Shown here: positions 24,917 to 33,152 of the stretch, piece by piece | Layout of the letters: each line of letters starts with the position of its first letter | How positions within the stretch are numbered: position 1 is the stretch's first letter | NCBI RefSeq assembly: GCF_900188145.1 | Contig: NZ_FZOJ01000015.1 | Coordinates: 43,600-107,599, forward strand | DNA from: Anaerovirgula multivorans | GTDB lineage: Bacteria; Bacillota; Clostridia; Peptostreptococcales; Natronincolaceae | Direction: 5' to 3' | Length of the DNA: 64,000 nt | Notes under the pieces: generated by a model | What the model was told of the DNA's origin: nothing | What the model saw: the letters and a program-made list of their open reading frames with translations, nothing else | Database searches by the model: none | Translations under genes and position numbers: made by a program

Positions 24917-25229
24917 AATGTTTTTAGCTTTATCAAAACAATATAGATATTTTATGTCGCCTTAGAAAGATTATGTGCAACAACGTTGAAACAGCAATGT
25001 ATTAATGTAGGGGCGATCTATGGTCGCCTAAATATGAATAAGACCTGGCGACCACAGGTCGCCCCTACAACATCGAACAATGATTTCTATTTCGCATGTT
25101 TCATCTGTGACGACTAAAATCGGTTTGTTGTGTTGGTTTCCTCAGGATTTACACATGTTTTTTGTTTCTTCCATTTAAATAGTAAATATCCTTAGCACCC
25201 TTCTAAAAATACAAAAGTTTTTTTGAAAG
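24917..25229. other. Intergenic region holding a GGGGCGACC palindrome
   Basis: No gene is seen. The region holds the palindrome described at 25007-25068 and otherwise AT-rich DNA. It marks the left edge of the accessory segment between upp and comEB. Confidence 0.5.
25007..25068. repeat. GGGGCGACC-type dispersed palindrome, copy 1
   Basis: GTAGGGGCGA...GGTCGCC and GGCGACC...TCGCCCCTAC form long inverted arms. Related sequences lie at 29543-29598 and 36804-36828. Repeats of this kind are seen in many bacterial genomes. Confidence 0.8.
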
Positions 25230-25538
25230 CTAAAAATTGGATTGATTTGAATTTCTCTTATAAAGAAATAATTCTATCAATACGAGGCATAATATCACAG
25301 AAATGGACACTATTATTCCCCCTATAGAGAAGAATATATATTCAAGTAAATTAGAATAACCTTCAGGTAGTGGTAAATATCTGGTAGTGGGAGTGTTTAA
25401 AAAAATATCATTGACTATATACTCTACCACCCTCCCCATAACCGCAACAAAAAAAATAGCAAAAGATATCCGTAATAAGAAGTGTCTAAACTTGCTTCTT
25501 TTATTACACTTATAAAACTCTTTTATAACTTTAAACAT
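25230..25538 (-). CDS. Small membrane protein, function unknown
   Basis: A 102-residue protein with two membrane segments at about 20-40 (LLRISFAIFFVAVMGRVVEYI) and 68-92 (YIFFSIGGIIVSISVILCLVLI). A basic N-terminus (KEFYKCNKRSKFRH) probably faces the cytoplasm. The ATG follows an AGGGAGA site on the minus strand, which supports a real gene. It is not recognised. It stands alone at the edge of the recombination scar. Confidence 0.6.
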   Translation of the reverse strand: MFKVIKEFYKCNKRSKFRHFLLRISFAIFFVAVMGRVVEYIVNDIFLNTPTTRYLPLPEGYSNLLEYIFFSIGGIIVSISVILCLVLIELFLYKRNSNQSNF

Positions 25539-25591
25539 TTTAGAAAATCTCCCTCTTTCTTTATATGAATTAATATTTGCATAAGAATTTC

Positions 25592-25668
25592 GTTTAACGT
25601 CCTGCGTGTTCCCGAAGTCTGGTTACTACAGCCATCTTTACTCAGATTTGGGGAACACGCTGTTGAAC
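25592..25668 (+). other. Integron attC-like site 1
   Basis: A 77-base imperfect palindrome whose ends fit the attC core rules: R'' = GTTTAAC (25592-25598, RYYYAAC) and R' = GTTGAAC (25662-25668, GTTRRRY). They pair with each other (one G-T). Inside lie a 10-base stem GCGTGTTCCC with GGGAACACGC, one unpaired G, and a further stem AAGTCTG with CAGATTT around a 21-base loop. Length and layout suit a folded attC site. An ordinary hairpin cannot be excluded. Sites at 27271 and 28538 share the block TAACGT...TCCCGA or a variant. Confidence 0.45.
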
Positions 25669-25670
25669 AA

Positions 25671-25697
25671 AACCGCTCATCGCGGTGGCTTTTTAAA
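25671..25697 (+). terminator. Short hairpin followed by T-run
   Basis: ACCGC-tcatc-GCGGT followed by GGCTTTTTAAAA, directly after the attC-like site. Confidence 0.55.
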
Positions 25698-25795
25698 ACC
25701 AAATTTCCCCTTTTGTATATCTATTAGACATTTATCTGTTTTTTACTTTACGATGGTATTGTAACAAAAAATATTATAGTAAAGGAGTTTTTTTT

Positions 25796-26131
25796 ATGTC
25801 TCAGTTATTAGAAAAAATGAAAATGAATTTAGCTTTAAAGGGTTATAGCTTAAACACTCAAAAGACTTATTTAAAAAATGTCATTCACTTCTCCAATTAT
25901 TTTAATAAACCTCCTGAGTTACTTACTGAGGATGATATTCGAGAATATTTATTCCACAATATTTCAGTAAGAAAGTTAAGCGCATCCTTTTATTTACATA
26001 ATTATTTGTTGTATCTTTTTTATCAAATAGGGTATTCATCTTACTCTTATTATTTATTTCTACTTTCAACTCCCTATCCCTGCATTAATTTCTACATGTC
26101 CCTATCCTTTTTGTTTAAATCCACGCTATAA
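25796..26131 (+). pseudogene. Tyrosine recombinase, N-terminal fragment
   Basis: The first 60 or so residues are the SAM-like core-binding domain of an XerC/D- or integron-type tyrosine recombinase: MKMNLALKGYSLNTQKTYLK, then PPELLTEDDIREYLFH. After residue about 65 the sequence turns into low-complexity Tyr/Leu/Ser and stops, so the catalytic R-H-R-Y domain is missing. An AAAGGAG site precedes the ATG, so the 5' end is intact. It is a decayed relic. A second broken recombinase faces it at 28659 on the other strand. Confidence 0.75.
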
Positions 26132-26134
26132 ACA

Positions 26135-26143
26135 TGCTATAAT
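26135..26143 (+). promoter_or_regulatory. Extended -10 promoter
   Basis: TGCTATAAT (TATAAT at 26138-26143) has the extended -10 TGn element and lies 34 bases before the ATG at 26177. No strong -35 box is seen. Confidence 0.6.
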
Positions 26144-26176
26144 GAATATATACTTAAAAACAAGGAGGTGTTTCTT

Positions 26177-26434
26177 ATGAAATGGCAGGAGGTAAGAAGA
26201 CTTTATCCTAATCAATATGTTGTATTAGAAGAATTGGAATCTCACATTGAGGGTAATAAAAAATATGTTGAAGATGTTGCCATTATAAAACCTATAGATG
26301 ATTCGAAAGAAGCTACAAGGGAGTTAGTTCGTTCCAAGGGCAAAAAATTTGTATATCATACTGCTGAAGATACTATTGTTATAGAAATTGTAAGAAGTCC
26401 TGGAGTTAGGGGAGTTAGTAGGTATGAAAATTGA
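26177..26434 (+). CDS. Small protein paired with a retropepsin-like protease
   Basis: An 85-residue soluble protein starting MKWQEVRRLYPNQYVVLEEL and ending with short beta-like segments (KFVYHTAEDTIVIEIV). The ATG at 26177 follows a perfect AAGGAGGTG. I recall families of small proteins with this W-E-x-x-R-x-x-Y-P-x-x-x-V pattern encoded just before aspartyl-protease-like proteins in Firmicutes and cyanobacteria, but I cannot name one. It overlaps the next gene by 11 bases, so the two are probably made together. A chaperone, substrate or antitoxin-like partner role is only speculation. Confidence 0.65.
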   Translation: MKWQEVRRLYPNQYVVLEELESHIEGNKKYVEDVAIIKPIDDSKEATRELVRSKGKKFVYHTAEDTIVIEIVRSPGVRGVSRYEN

Positions 26435-26810
26435 TTTTAGGGATGGCTTGCTTTTTACCTCTATTTCTATCAATTTCGAGGGGAAAGAAAAAGTTATCAA
26501 TAACGTAATAATTGATACTGGTGCTGCACATTCTCATATATCTTCTGATATAGCTGAGGAAATTGGCATTGTATATGAAAATGGTGATAGGCTCATTACA
26601 ATGTTTGGTATTGGTGGAGAAGATTTTGCTTTTAGGAAATCAGTAAGTCAAGTAAAATTAGGACCTTTAGTTTTTGAAAACTATCCTTTAGATTTTGGCT
26701 TCTTAGATATAGAGAATGGAATTAATGGTTTGATTGGCTTAGACCTACTTATACAATCTAAAGCAGTTATTGATTTAGGTGCCCTAAAAATACATATTAA
26801 AGCTTCTTAA
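26424..26810 (+). CDS. Retropepsin-like aspartyl protease
   Basis: A 128-residue protein with a single-domain retroviral-type aspartyl protease fold. The catalytic motif is IIDTGAAHSHIS (D35 or so, DTGA), followed by a flap-like MFGIGGEDFAFRK and the hydrophobic-hydrophobic-Gly motif INGLIGLDLLI. As in retroviruses one chain carries one catalytic Asp, so it should work as a dimer. No signal peptide or membrane segment is seen. Translation is coupled to the upstream small protein. Substrate unknown. Confidence 0.78.
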   Translation: MKIDFRDGLLFTSISINFEGKEKVINNVIIDTGAAHSHISSDIAEEIGIVYENGDRLITMFGIGGEDFAFRKSVSQVKLGPLVFENYPLDFGFLDIENGINGLIGLDLLIQSKAVIDLGALKIHIKAS

Positions 26811-27105
26811 CTAACATTTATAAAATTTATCCAAGATTAATATGAGGATGTCTTATTTATACATTCTCTTTTTTATTGAGCTATAAATTAATTGTATTTT
26901 TCCAAGGGGTAAGGGGGTACCCCGAGGGTGTTCTTCCTGACATATACCAGGTATATTCAGTCCTACTTTTCTATATTTTCCCACATGTTTTGATGATATT
27001 TTCTCTATACAATTGCTTATATATTATTTGTATTTTCTATAATTTCATCCTTTTAAGATAGTACCTAGCATCTTTGTCGCAATAAAAAGATAATGCGTAA
27101 ACCCA

Positions 27106-27197
27106 ACTCCTCCTGTCGCTTTGCGACATCCCCCTCTAAGAGGGAGATTATAAAACCTCCTTCTCCGAGGGAGGTGGCAGCGAAGCTGACGGAGGGA
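27106..27197. repeat. CTCCTCC/GGAGG-rich composite palindrome
   Basis: It contains nested hairpins GTCGCTTTGCGAC, CCCCCTCT-aag-AGAGGGAG-like and CCTCC-ttctccga-GGGAGG, followed by CAGCGAAGCTGACGGAGGGA. Sequences of this style occur as dispersed repeats in many Firmicutes genomes. Only one copy is in this window. Confidence 0.6.
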
Positions 27198-27270
27198 GCG
27201 GCAGCATCTGCTTCCATGTTGCACATCATCCATCTAATATTCAGTAACATCAGATAAAACCATTGACCCC

Positions 27271-27367
27271 AACGTCCTGCCCAGATATTGTGGTGTCAAC
27301 TAACGTTTCGCGAACTCCCGACGCTATCAGCTTAGCCAATTACCTTTTATATATATTTCATGCTGAT
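27271..27367. other. attC-like block 2 (degenerate)
   Basis: It contains AACGTCCTGC (27271-27280), identical to a block of site 1, and CTAACGTTTCGCGAACTCCC followed by GACGCTATCAGC. A stem ATCAGC (27326-27331) with GCTGAT (27362-27367) is possible. The end boxes do not strictly fit RYYYAAC or GTTRRRY, so this may be a decayed or composite site. Confidence 0.3.
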
Positions 27368-27395
27368 AATGTTGATAATACGCTGTTATATGATG

Positions 27396-27406
27396 TTGCC
27401 CAATCA
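27396..27406. repeat. Left arm of 11-base inverted repeat flanking the hydrolase gene
   Basis: TTGCCCAATCA overlaps the stop codon of the alpha/beta hydrolase. Its exact inverted copy TGATTGGGCAA lies at 28522-28532, upstream of the same gene. The pair frames the gene as one unit. Confidence 0.7.
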
Positions 27407-28465
27407 GTAATTATCTCTTGTTTCTTCATAGATTTCTAACATAATATTTGAAAATTTTTCTTCTTCTACTAAATGTGGTTCATGGGCTGATTCTTCAAAC
27501 CAGTAAAAATTCTTCTTAGGTGCTTCTAAAATATTATAATATTCTTCTACAAGTATTGAAGGAGTATTATAATCTTGTCTTCCCGCACAAAAATAAACTG
27601 GCACTTCAAAACTAGTATATTTTTCTCTAAAGTCTGCTTTTTCTCTATTCATAAATAAAGTATCTATTGAATACAGATTACCTATTAGAAACTTAACACC
27701 ATCTCTCCATGAATACTCTGGTGTAAATAAACTCCCCTTTATAATTTCGTTTAATGTAATAACCTCTAATTCAAAACCGCCATATTTTTTCAACCACTTT
27801 CTTTGAGCAAATGTATCCTTTCTACTATCTTTATATGGTGGTTCTCCTATTCCTTCTAATTCAGTCAACGCTTTTTCATTTTGTTCCTCAGTTGCTTTTT
27901 CTAATACATACTTATAAGATAATTTTTCTCCATCAACATCATCTACCACTTGTCCTATACCTACATAAGCTATGACCTTTTCTGGTACATTTTGAATCGT
28001 TTCTATTCCAAGTACTGTTCCCCAAGAATGTCCTACTATATATACTTTTTCTCTATTAAATCTATCACATAAATAGTCTATTAATTCTATTGTATCGTTT
28101 TCCAATTGTTCTTGAGTCATTGTATCACTATCAATAAAAAATGAATATGATTTTCCTGAACCTCTTTGATCCCAATTTACTACAACAAAATTCTCTTCTA
28201 AATGACTCTGAAATTTTCTAGCATAACTTATGAATGAATAACCTGGTCCACCATGAAGAAATAATATTATTGGATTATCTATATCATTTCCCCTAATCAT
28301 AATAGATTGGTCAATATCACCAAGTTTAATTGTAGATAATTCAGCAATACTATTCTCAACTACTTTATTATTATCATCTCTTATTTTTGGAGTAAAAGTA
28401 GGAAAAAATATTATTATAATAAATACTACAATAAAAATTACTTTCTTTTTGTGTTTTAATATCAT
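27404..28465 (-). CDS. Alpha/beta hydrolase, proline-iminopeptidase-like (S33)
   Basis: A 353-residue hydrolase with an N-terminal membrane anchor (about 8-26, VIFIVVFIIIIFFPTF), so the catalytic domain is probably outside the membrane. S33 motifs: oxyanion-hole HGGPG, WDQRGSGKS and nucleophile elbow GHSWG; the acid and histidine are in FCAGRQD and ESAHEPH. The ATG at 28465 follows GGAGTG; the frame is open 57 bases further to 28522 without a site. It is a lone gene between attC-like blocks and is framed by an 11-base inverted repeat. Substrate unknown. Confidence 0.85.
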   Translation of the reverse strand: MILKHKKKVIFIVVFIIIIFFPTFTPKIRDDNNKVVENSIAELSTIKLGDIDQSIMIRGNDIDNPIILFLHGGPGYSFISYARKFQSHLEENFVVVNWDQRGSGKSYSFFIDSDTMTQEQLENDTIELIDYLCDRFNREKVYIVGHSWGTVLGIETIQNVPEKVIAYVGIGQVVDDVDGEKLSYKYVLEKATEEQNEKALTELEGIGEPPYKDSRKDTFAQRKWLKKYGGFELEVITLNEIIKGSLFTPEYSWRDGVKFLIGNLYSIDTLFMNREKADFREKYTSFEVPVYFCAGRQDYNTPSILVEEYYNILEAPKKNFYWFEESAHEPHLVEEEKFSNIMLEIYEETRDNY

Positions 28466-28521
28466 AATGTAATGCACTCCTGTTGTAATTATTTTTTTAA
28501 CCCTATAGGAATAACCTGACA

Positions 28522-28532
28522 TGATTGGGCAA
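28522..28532. repeat. Right arm of 11-base inverted repeat flanking the hydrolase gene
   Basis: TGATTGGGCAA, the exact reverse complement of 27396-27406. Confidence 0.7.
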
Positions 28533-28537
28533 TGTTC

Positions 28538-28607
28538 ATCTAACGTTGTGTTTCCGACACCAAGTTCGCTTTATATATAATATTTAGTGGTATTCACGAA
28601 CTTTGGT
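28538..28607. other. Integron attC-like site 3 (partial)
   Basis: ATCTAAC (28538-28544) fits the RYYYAAC box, and on the other strand reads GTTAGAT, fitting GTTRRRY. It is followed by GTTGTGTTTCCGACACC and a stem ACCAAGTTCG (28559-28568) with CGAACTTTGGT (28597-28607) containing one unpaired base. The opposite end box is not evident. It lies just upstream of the hydrolase gene. Confidence 0.4.
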
Positions 28608-28658
28608 TCGGTAATATTTATTTCTCATTGAATCTTTTAAATATTATTTTTATTCTAC

Positions 28659-29235
28659 TCACCTATCGATATCTTCAACTTTAAGTCTTACTACTTCTCC
28701 AACCCTAAGACCAGAAGAATAGACTAAATATAAAATGGCTTTATGTTTGTAATTTCTTACTTTACTAAACACAGCTAATATTTCCTCATTGTTAAGTACT
28801 TCAGGAAGCTTGTTTTCCTTCTTAGGTCTAGAAAGTTCATATAGCAAGTCATCTTTATTGAGGATATACTTGAATAAAAACTTTATTGCACTTAAAGATT
28901 GATTTACATATGAATGGCTGTTTTGTTGACCATTTAATAACATGAACATGTAACTTTCAACATCATTTCCTGTTACATATTCTAGATTTTTATTCGAGTA
29001 TTGTAAGAACCTGCTTACATGACCTGTATATCCTTTTAATATTAACTGTTTTTTTAAGCTAAATATCACGTCATCTAAATTATATATATTTTTATCTTTG
29101 CTTTCATAATGATCTAAAGCTTCATCTGTATTCCAAATGTGCTAATTAATTGAGCCTTACTATTTTTCGTGTTTGGAATAATCCAATATCTATTTTCTGG
29201 ATCCCACCTACGCCCATAAATTTTTTAATATTTTC
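28659..29235 (-). pseudogene. Tyrosine recombinase, broken at both ends
   Basis: The open frame 28659-29069 encodes a core-binding domain and the start of the catalytic domain (HKAILYLVYSSGLRVGEVVRLKVEDID), ending at a stop before the H-x-x-R and Tyr motifs. Upstream on the same strand the protein continues in other frames: DEALDHYESKDKNIYNLDD in frame, then, after a shift near 29125, a segment reading YGRRWDPENRYWIIPNTKN. That segment is typical of an extra N-terminal domain of some clostridial integrases. The gene is therefore frameshifted and truncated. Confidence 0.75.
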
Positions 29236-29792
29236 CACCTATCTAGAATTATATTTAAACGAAACCGATAATTCTTTATCATTTTTCTTGTTTATAATTA
29301 TCCCATTCTCCTAACCCCTATATTAAAAACTTTTTCTAAAAAAATTATGTATATAAGTTATACACTCACTTCCTAATTTTGGTAAAATACTCATAATTAT
29401 ATTATTCTTCTTTTCGACAACATTTCCTTCTCATATTAAATAATTTATGGAATATTGTAGGATAGAATAGTAAATTCCAGTATAAATTTTCCATCTATTA
29501 TGTTATTGGTGGAAAATTTGCAACAAAATCGTATCCTCTATTGTAGGGGCGACCTGTGGTCGTCCGAAGCTATTTAGGCGACCACGGGTCGTCCCTACTT
29601 AAACAACATTTTTTCTGTACAGAGCCTTTTATTTTTGCTGGGATATCCCGAAAATATCACAAAGCAATCCTCTTCTTGGGATTTTTTCTTCACATATGAA
29701 AGTCTATTAATAGGATAATCAAATGAAGGAAAATCACAAAACTTTATAGAATGTTTAGTGAATAAATGTTTTGTGGAGGGAGAAGACATAAA
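29236..29792. other. Intergenic region with GGGGCGACC palindrome
   Basis: No gene was found before the small protein at 29793. The region holds the palindrome at 29543-29598 and AT-rich DNA. Confidence 0.5.
29543..29598. repeat. GGGGCGACC-type dispersed palindrome, copy 2
   Basis: GTAGGGGCGACC...GGTCG and CGACC...GGTCGTCCCTAC are inverted arms, related to the copy at 25007-25068. The two copies roughly bracket the recombination scar. Confidence 0.8.
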
Positions 29793-29921
29793 ATGACCTA
29801 TATTTTTGGATTACCTTTGAAGACTTTAGTGATTGTAGGGGGATTATTTGTTATTTCAACCTTAGCTCCTTCTATTACAGCGCTTGTTCTAAAGCATAAG
29901 AAGGAGTGGGGGAATGAATAA
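29793..29921 (+). CDS. Small accessory membrane protein of the symporter
   Basis: A 42-residue protein: MTYIFGLPLKTLVIVGG, one hydrophobic helix (about 9-34) and a charged tail KHKKEWGNE. The ATG follows GGAGGGA. It overlaps the symporter gene by 8 bases (ATGAATAA), so translation is coupled. Tiny one-helix proteins next to sodium:solute symporters are known as symporter accessory proteins; I assign it to that class by position and form. Confidence 0.75.
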   Translation: MTYIFGLPLKTLVIVGGLFVISTLAPSITALVLKHKKEWGNE

Positions 29922-31383
29922 AACTGTTGTATACCTTCTATACTTTACCTTCTATACAATCCTATTATTGTTTTTTGGCAAGAGTGGGTTTAAGCAAACA
30001 AAAAATGCTAGAGATTTTTTTGTAGCAGGAAATAGCTTAGGGCTAACAGCAAGTGTCCTTACTTTCAGTGCTACTTGGTTTAGTGCTGCTTCTATGCAAG
30101 GGGTTTCGGGTTCTCTATACGCCTACGGGTATAATACGGTACTGTATGCAGTGGTTCCATGGTTTTTAGGGGCAGCTTTTTTAGTTGTACTGGCATCCAG
30201 ACTAAAGGTGTATGATATTTTAACAGTGCCAGAGTATTTTTATATAAGATATAATAGCAAGTGGCTGCAAGCAATGGCAGGCGTCATGATTGTCATTACT
30301 TATATTCTTTATATGATTATTCAAGTGAGAGGCTTTGGTATTGTCATTTCAGAGTTGTTGGATATTAATTATATATTTGCTATTGTATTGGTGTATTTAT
30401 TTGTTATTTATACCACTTTTGGTGGGTTGCTTTCCGTAACAAAAACAGATGGGTTAAATTTTATATTAATTCTTATGGGGACCCTCTTGGCAGCAGTGAT
30501 TGTATTAAGGGATATCGGTGGAATCACACTAATGCACGAAAGAGCTGCTTTAGTTGAAACAAGGCCTTTTCCTAACTTCCCACATGTAACAGAAAAAGGA
30601 TCATTACTAGATCCTTTTGCAAAGGGAGAATTGCCACCTCTTTTAACTTTTACTTCTTTTTTCGGATGGGGATTGGGGTTAGCGGCAAATCCTCAATATG
30701 CCATTCGTATCGTCTCTGCCAAAAATACGAAGACAGCAATAAAAATGATTTGCTATTCGGTGTTTTTCTTGGCGTTTATCTACTTGGGGATGATGGTAAT
30801 TGGGATAGGGGGTAGAGTGCTGCAACCCACCATTGAATCTATTCATTCCGTTGATGAGGTATTTCCTTACATGATTAATAATATAATTTATTCTCCATTT
30901 AGTGGACTAATACTTATCAGTATCACAGCCGCTGCTATTTCCACAGCAAATTCACAGTTGCTCATAGCTGCTAGTGGCTTCACCTATGACCTATATAAAA
31001 ATCTGTTTAATCCTAATATACATGAGGATAAGTTTTTGAATCTCAACAGAATATTTATCTTTGCAGCAGGGACAGTTTCTTTGCTTTTAGCCATTAATCC
31101 ACCTGCTAGCTTGTTAATTTATGGAGGGTATATTTGGGGATTTTTCTCTGCAACCTTTTTATTACCCTTATATGGTGGGTTGTTTTGGAAAAAAGCAACA
31201 AAAGAGGGGGCAACTGCATCTTTTATTATAGGGCTTTTAACCATTAGCTCTTTTATGATAAGAAACTATTTGGTTGTTGGAGAGAAAAACGCTATGGTTC
31301 ATCCTGCATTACCTGGAGTGATCGCCTCCGCCCTGACATTTTATTTTGTCAGTAAACACTTTCATGCTAAGGGAAGGGGATAA
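29914..31383 (+). CDS. Sodium:solute symporter family protein
   Basis: A 489-residue SSS-family transporter with about 13 membrane helices, which couples sodium entry to uptake of a solute. Family features include FFVAGNSLGLTASVLTFSATWFSAASMQG in helices 1-2 (key residues AGNSLG and ATWFSA) and SITAAAISTANSQLLIAASG in helix 8, which holds the sodium-site residues. The substrate is unknown. Downstream, 2 bases apart, lies a sensor kinase, then a response regulator. Transporter plus two-component pairs often sense the same compound. The neighbouring 5-oxoproline operon makes an oxoproline- or amino-acid-like substrate a reasonable guess. Confidence 0.88.
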   Translation: MNKTVVYLLYFTFYTILLLFFGKSGFKQTKNARDFFVAGNSLGLTASVLTFSATWFSAASMQGVSGSLYAYGYNTVLYAVVPWFLGAAFLVVLASRLKVYDILTVPEYFYIRYNSKWLQAMAGVMIVITYILYMIIQVRGFGIVISELLDINYIFAIVLVYLFVIYTTFGGLLSVTKTDGLNFILILMGTLLAAVIVLRDIGGITLMHERAALVETRPFPNFPHVTEKGSLLDPFAKGELPPLLTFTSFFGWGLGLAANPQYAIRIVSAKNTKTAIKMICYSVFFLAFIYLGMMVIGIGGRVLQPTIESIHSVDEVFPYMINNIIYSPFSGLILISITAAAISTANSQLLIAASGFTYDLYKNLFNPNIHEDKFLNLNRIFIFAAGTVSLLLAINPPASLLIYGGYIWGFFSATFLLPLYGGLFWKKATKEGATASFIIGLLTISSFMIRNYLVVGEKNAMVHPALPGVIASALTFYFVSKHFHAKGRG

Positions 31384-31385
31384 CG

Positions 31386-33152
31386 GTGCGAATTGATATT
31401 GAAAACAAAATACTCATCCCTTTTATGATTTTATTAATACTATCAATTTTTACACTGGGAATTGTATCCTATTGGAATGGATACCAATTGCTATTAGAAA
31501 ATGAAGTAAAAAACCTATCACAAGATTTAGAAGAAAAGGCTTTTTTCATAGAAGATATTCATGGAAAAGTTGAGATTGGAGAATTAACAGAGGAACAGGG
31601 GAAGGTAGTTCTCCTTGATTATTATAAGAGACTGGAAAAGGAAAATTTGATTATTTTTGATAGGCACAATATTCTATTAAATGGATTTAATGGAGATGAA
31701 GACTGGGTTAAGGGGCTAATGGAGGAAACTTTGGATAATAATCAAAAGCCCTTATATATAGAAAATTATATCTTTATCTATAGAAAATATGATCCATGGA
31801 ATTGGACATTGGGCTATCGGCTAAACAAGGGAATCTTTTCCTACGAAGTGCTAGAGAGTCAAAAGTATATGCTTTTGCTGGCAATTATTTCCTTAGTCTT
31901 TTCTATGCAGGCGGCTATTTTTATCTCCTATAATATTTCAAAGCCCATAAAAATGTTGGCGGATGTATGTGATAAAATCGCTCAGGGAAGCTTTCGGGAA
32001 AAGATTGAAATAAAGAGAAAAGATGAGATAGGTATGCTGGCTAATGCCTTTAATAATATGTTATACCGACTTCAAGAAAATACAAGAAAGCTGATGAAAA
32101 TAACACAGTTGAATGAAGATATTCTTAGAAATATTTCAACTGGCATTATTACCACAGACCAACAGGGGCAAATCTTGTCCATTAATCAAGCGGCAAAGGA
32201 GTTTTTGGCAGAAAGTGGAGAAAAAAGCATAAGTAACAATATCAAACAACATTTATTGGATCAGCTAAGGGAAACCCTGGATACTAGTAAGTATATTAAC
32301 CATGTACATGTCTTTGATAATGTTGAAGAGGGAAATAAAATCTACCTAGACGCCACCACTTCTTTATTAAAAACCGATGAGGGGTCTGTTAGCGGGGCTA
32401 TTTGCAACTTCAATGACATCAGTGAAAGAAAGAAGATTGAGAGCAATATGGAGACTTTAGATCGATTAACCTCTATTGGACAATTGGCGGCTGGTATTGC
32501 CCACGAAATCCGTAATCCATTGGCGGGTATGAAAACAAGCATTCAAGTTTTAAAAAATAGATTATGTAAAGAAGAAGCCGGATCTAATGAAAAATTGTTT
32601 AATGGGGTATTATATGAGATTGATAGGATTAATCATTTAATTACTGATATATTGGATTTTGCCAAGCCACGGGCGCCAAAATATGAGAAAACGGATTTGC
32701 TAAAGATACTAAATCGAGCACTGGGTTTAATTAAGAAAACAGCTAACGAAAATAATATAGAAATCCATCTTGTTAATCATTGCAGTAGCCCATTGGTTTT
32801 CGTAGATAAGGCACAAATAGAGCAGGTGTTTTTGAATATTATTAAAAACGCTCTTAAAGCCATCAATCAAGAAGGGGAGCTCAACATTATTATTAACACT
32901 CAGCGAGAGAAAAAAGGTTCTTTTGTTGTTATTGAGTTTCATGATAGTGGTTGTGGCATCGAAACACAAAATCTTGAGAAAATATTCAATCCCTTCTTTA
33001 CTACTAGCCCTGAAGGGACAGGATTGGGTTTATCAGTGGTGTATGAATTAGTAAAAGGAAACCATGGAGAAATTGCAGTTCACAGCATTGTGAATGTAGG
33101 AACTAAATTTAAGGTAAAGTTTCCTATGTATGGAGGTGACAACAATGAATAA
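31386..33152 (+). CDS. Sensor histidine kinase with HAMP and PAS domains (AtoS-like)
   Basis: A 588-residue membrane kinase. Two membrane helices (about 10-30 and 158-180) enclose an extracellular sensor region of about 125 residues. Then follow HAMP (about 182-235), PAS (about 243-345, with IITTDQQGQILSINQAA), HisKA with GIAHEIRNPLAGM holding the phospho-histidine, and the ATPase domain with NIIKNALKA, DSGCGIE and GTGLGLSVV. It starts at GTG 31386, 2 bases after the symporter. The partner response regulator overlaps its end. Confidence 0.9.
   Translation: MRIDIENKILIPFMILLILSIFTLGIVSYWNGYQLLLENEVKNLSQDLEEKAFFIEDIHGKVEIGELTEEQGKVVLLDYYKRLEKENLIIFDRHNILLNGFNGDEDWVKGLMEETLDNNQKPLYIENYIFIYRKYDPWNWTLGYRLNKGIFSYEVLESQKYMLLLAIISLVFSMQAAIFISYNISKPIKMLADVCDKIAQGSFREKIEIKRKDEIGMLANAFNNMLYRLQENTRKLMKITQLNEDILRNISTGIITTDQQGQILSINQAAKEFLAESGEKSISNNIKQHLLDQLRETLDTSKYINHVHVFDNVEEGNKIYLDATTSLLKTDEGSVSGAICNFNDISERKKIESNMETLDRLTSIGQLAAGIAHEIRNPLAGMKTSIQVLKNRLCKEEAGSNEKLFNGVLYEIDRINHLITDILDFAKPRAPKYEKTDLLKILNRALGLIKKTANENNIEIHLVNHCSSPLVFVDKAQIEQVFLNIIKNALKAINQEGELNIIINTQREKKGSFVVIEFHDSGCGIETQNLEKIFNPFFTTSPEGTGLGLSVVYELVKGNHGEIAVHSIVNVGTKFKVKFPMYGGDNNE

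Larger units (their letters stand above)
26811..27403. other. Gene-free stretch with dispersed repeats
   Basis: No credible gene is present; the short frames here lack sites or lie in repeats. It holds the CT-rich composite repeat at 27106-27197 and the attC-like block at 27271-27367. Confidence 0.6.

Noticed and set aside
26876..27061. A 61-residue gene after the aspartyl protease
   Set aside because: It begins in AT-rich DNA without a ribosome binding site and has a low-complexity hydrophobic product.
27045..27250. Two overlapping minus-strand genes of about 60 residues
   Set aside because: Both lie inside the CT-rich composite repeat. Arg/Cys-rich products are typical of translated repeats.
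29595..29789. A 64-residue minus-strand gene before the symporter
   Set aside because: It has no ribosome binding site, a low-complexity product and overlaps a dispersed palindrome.
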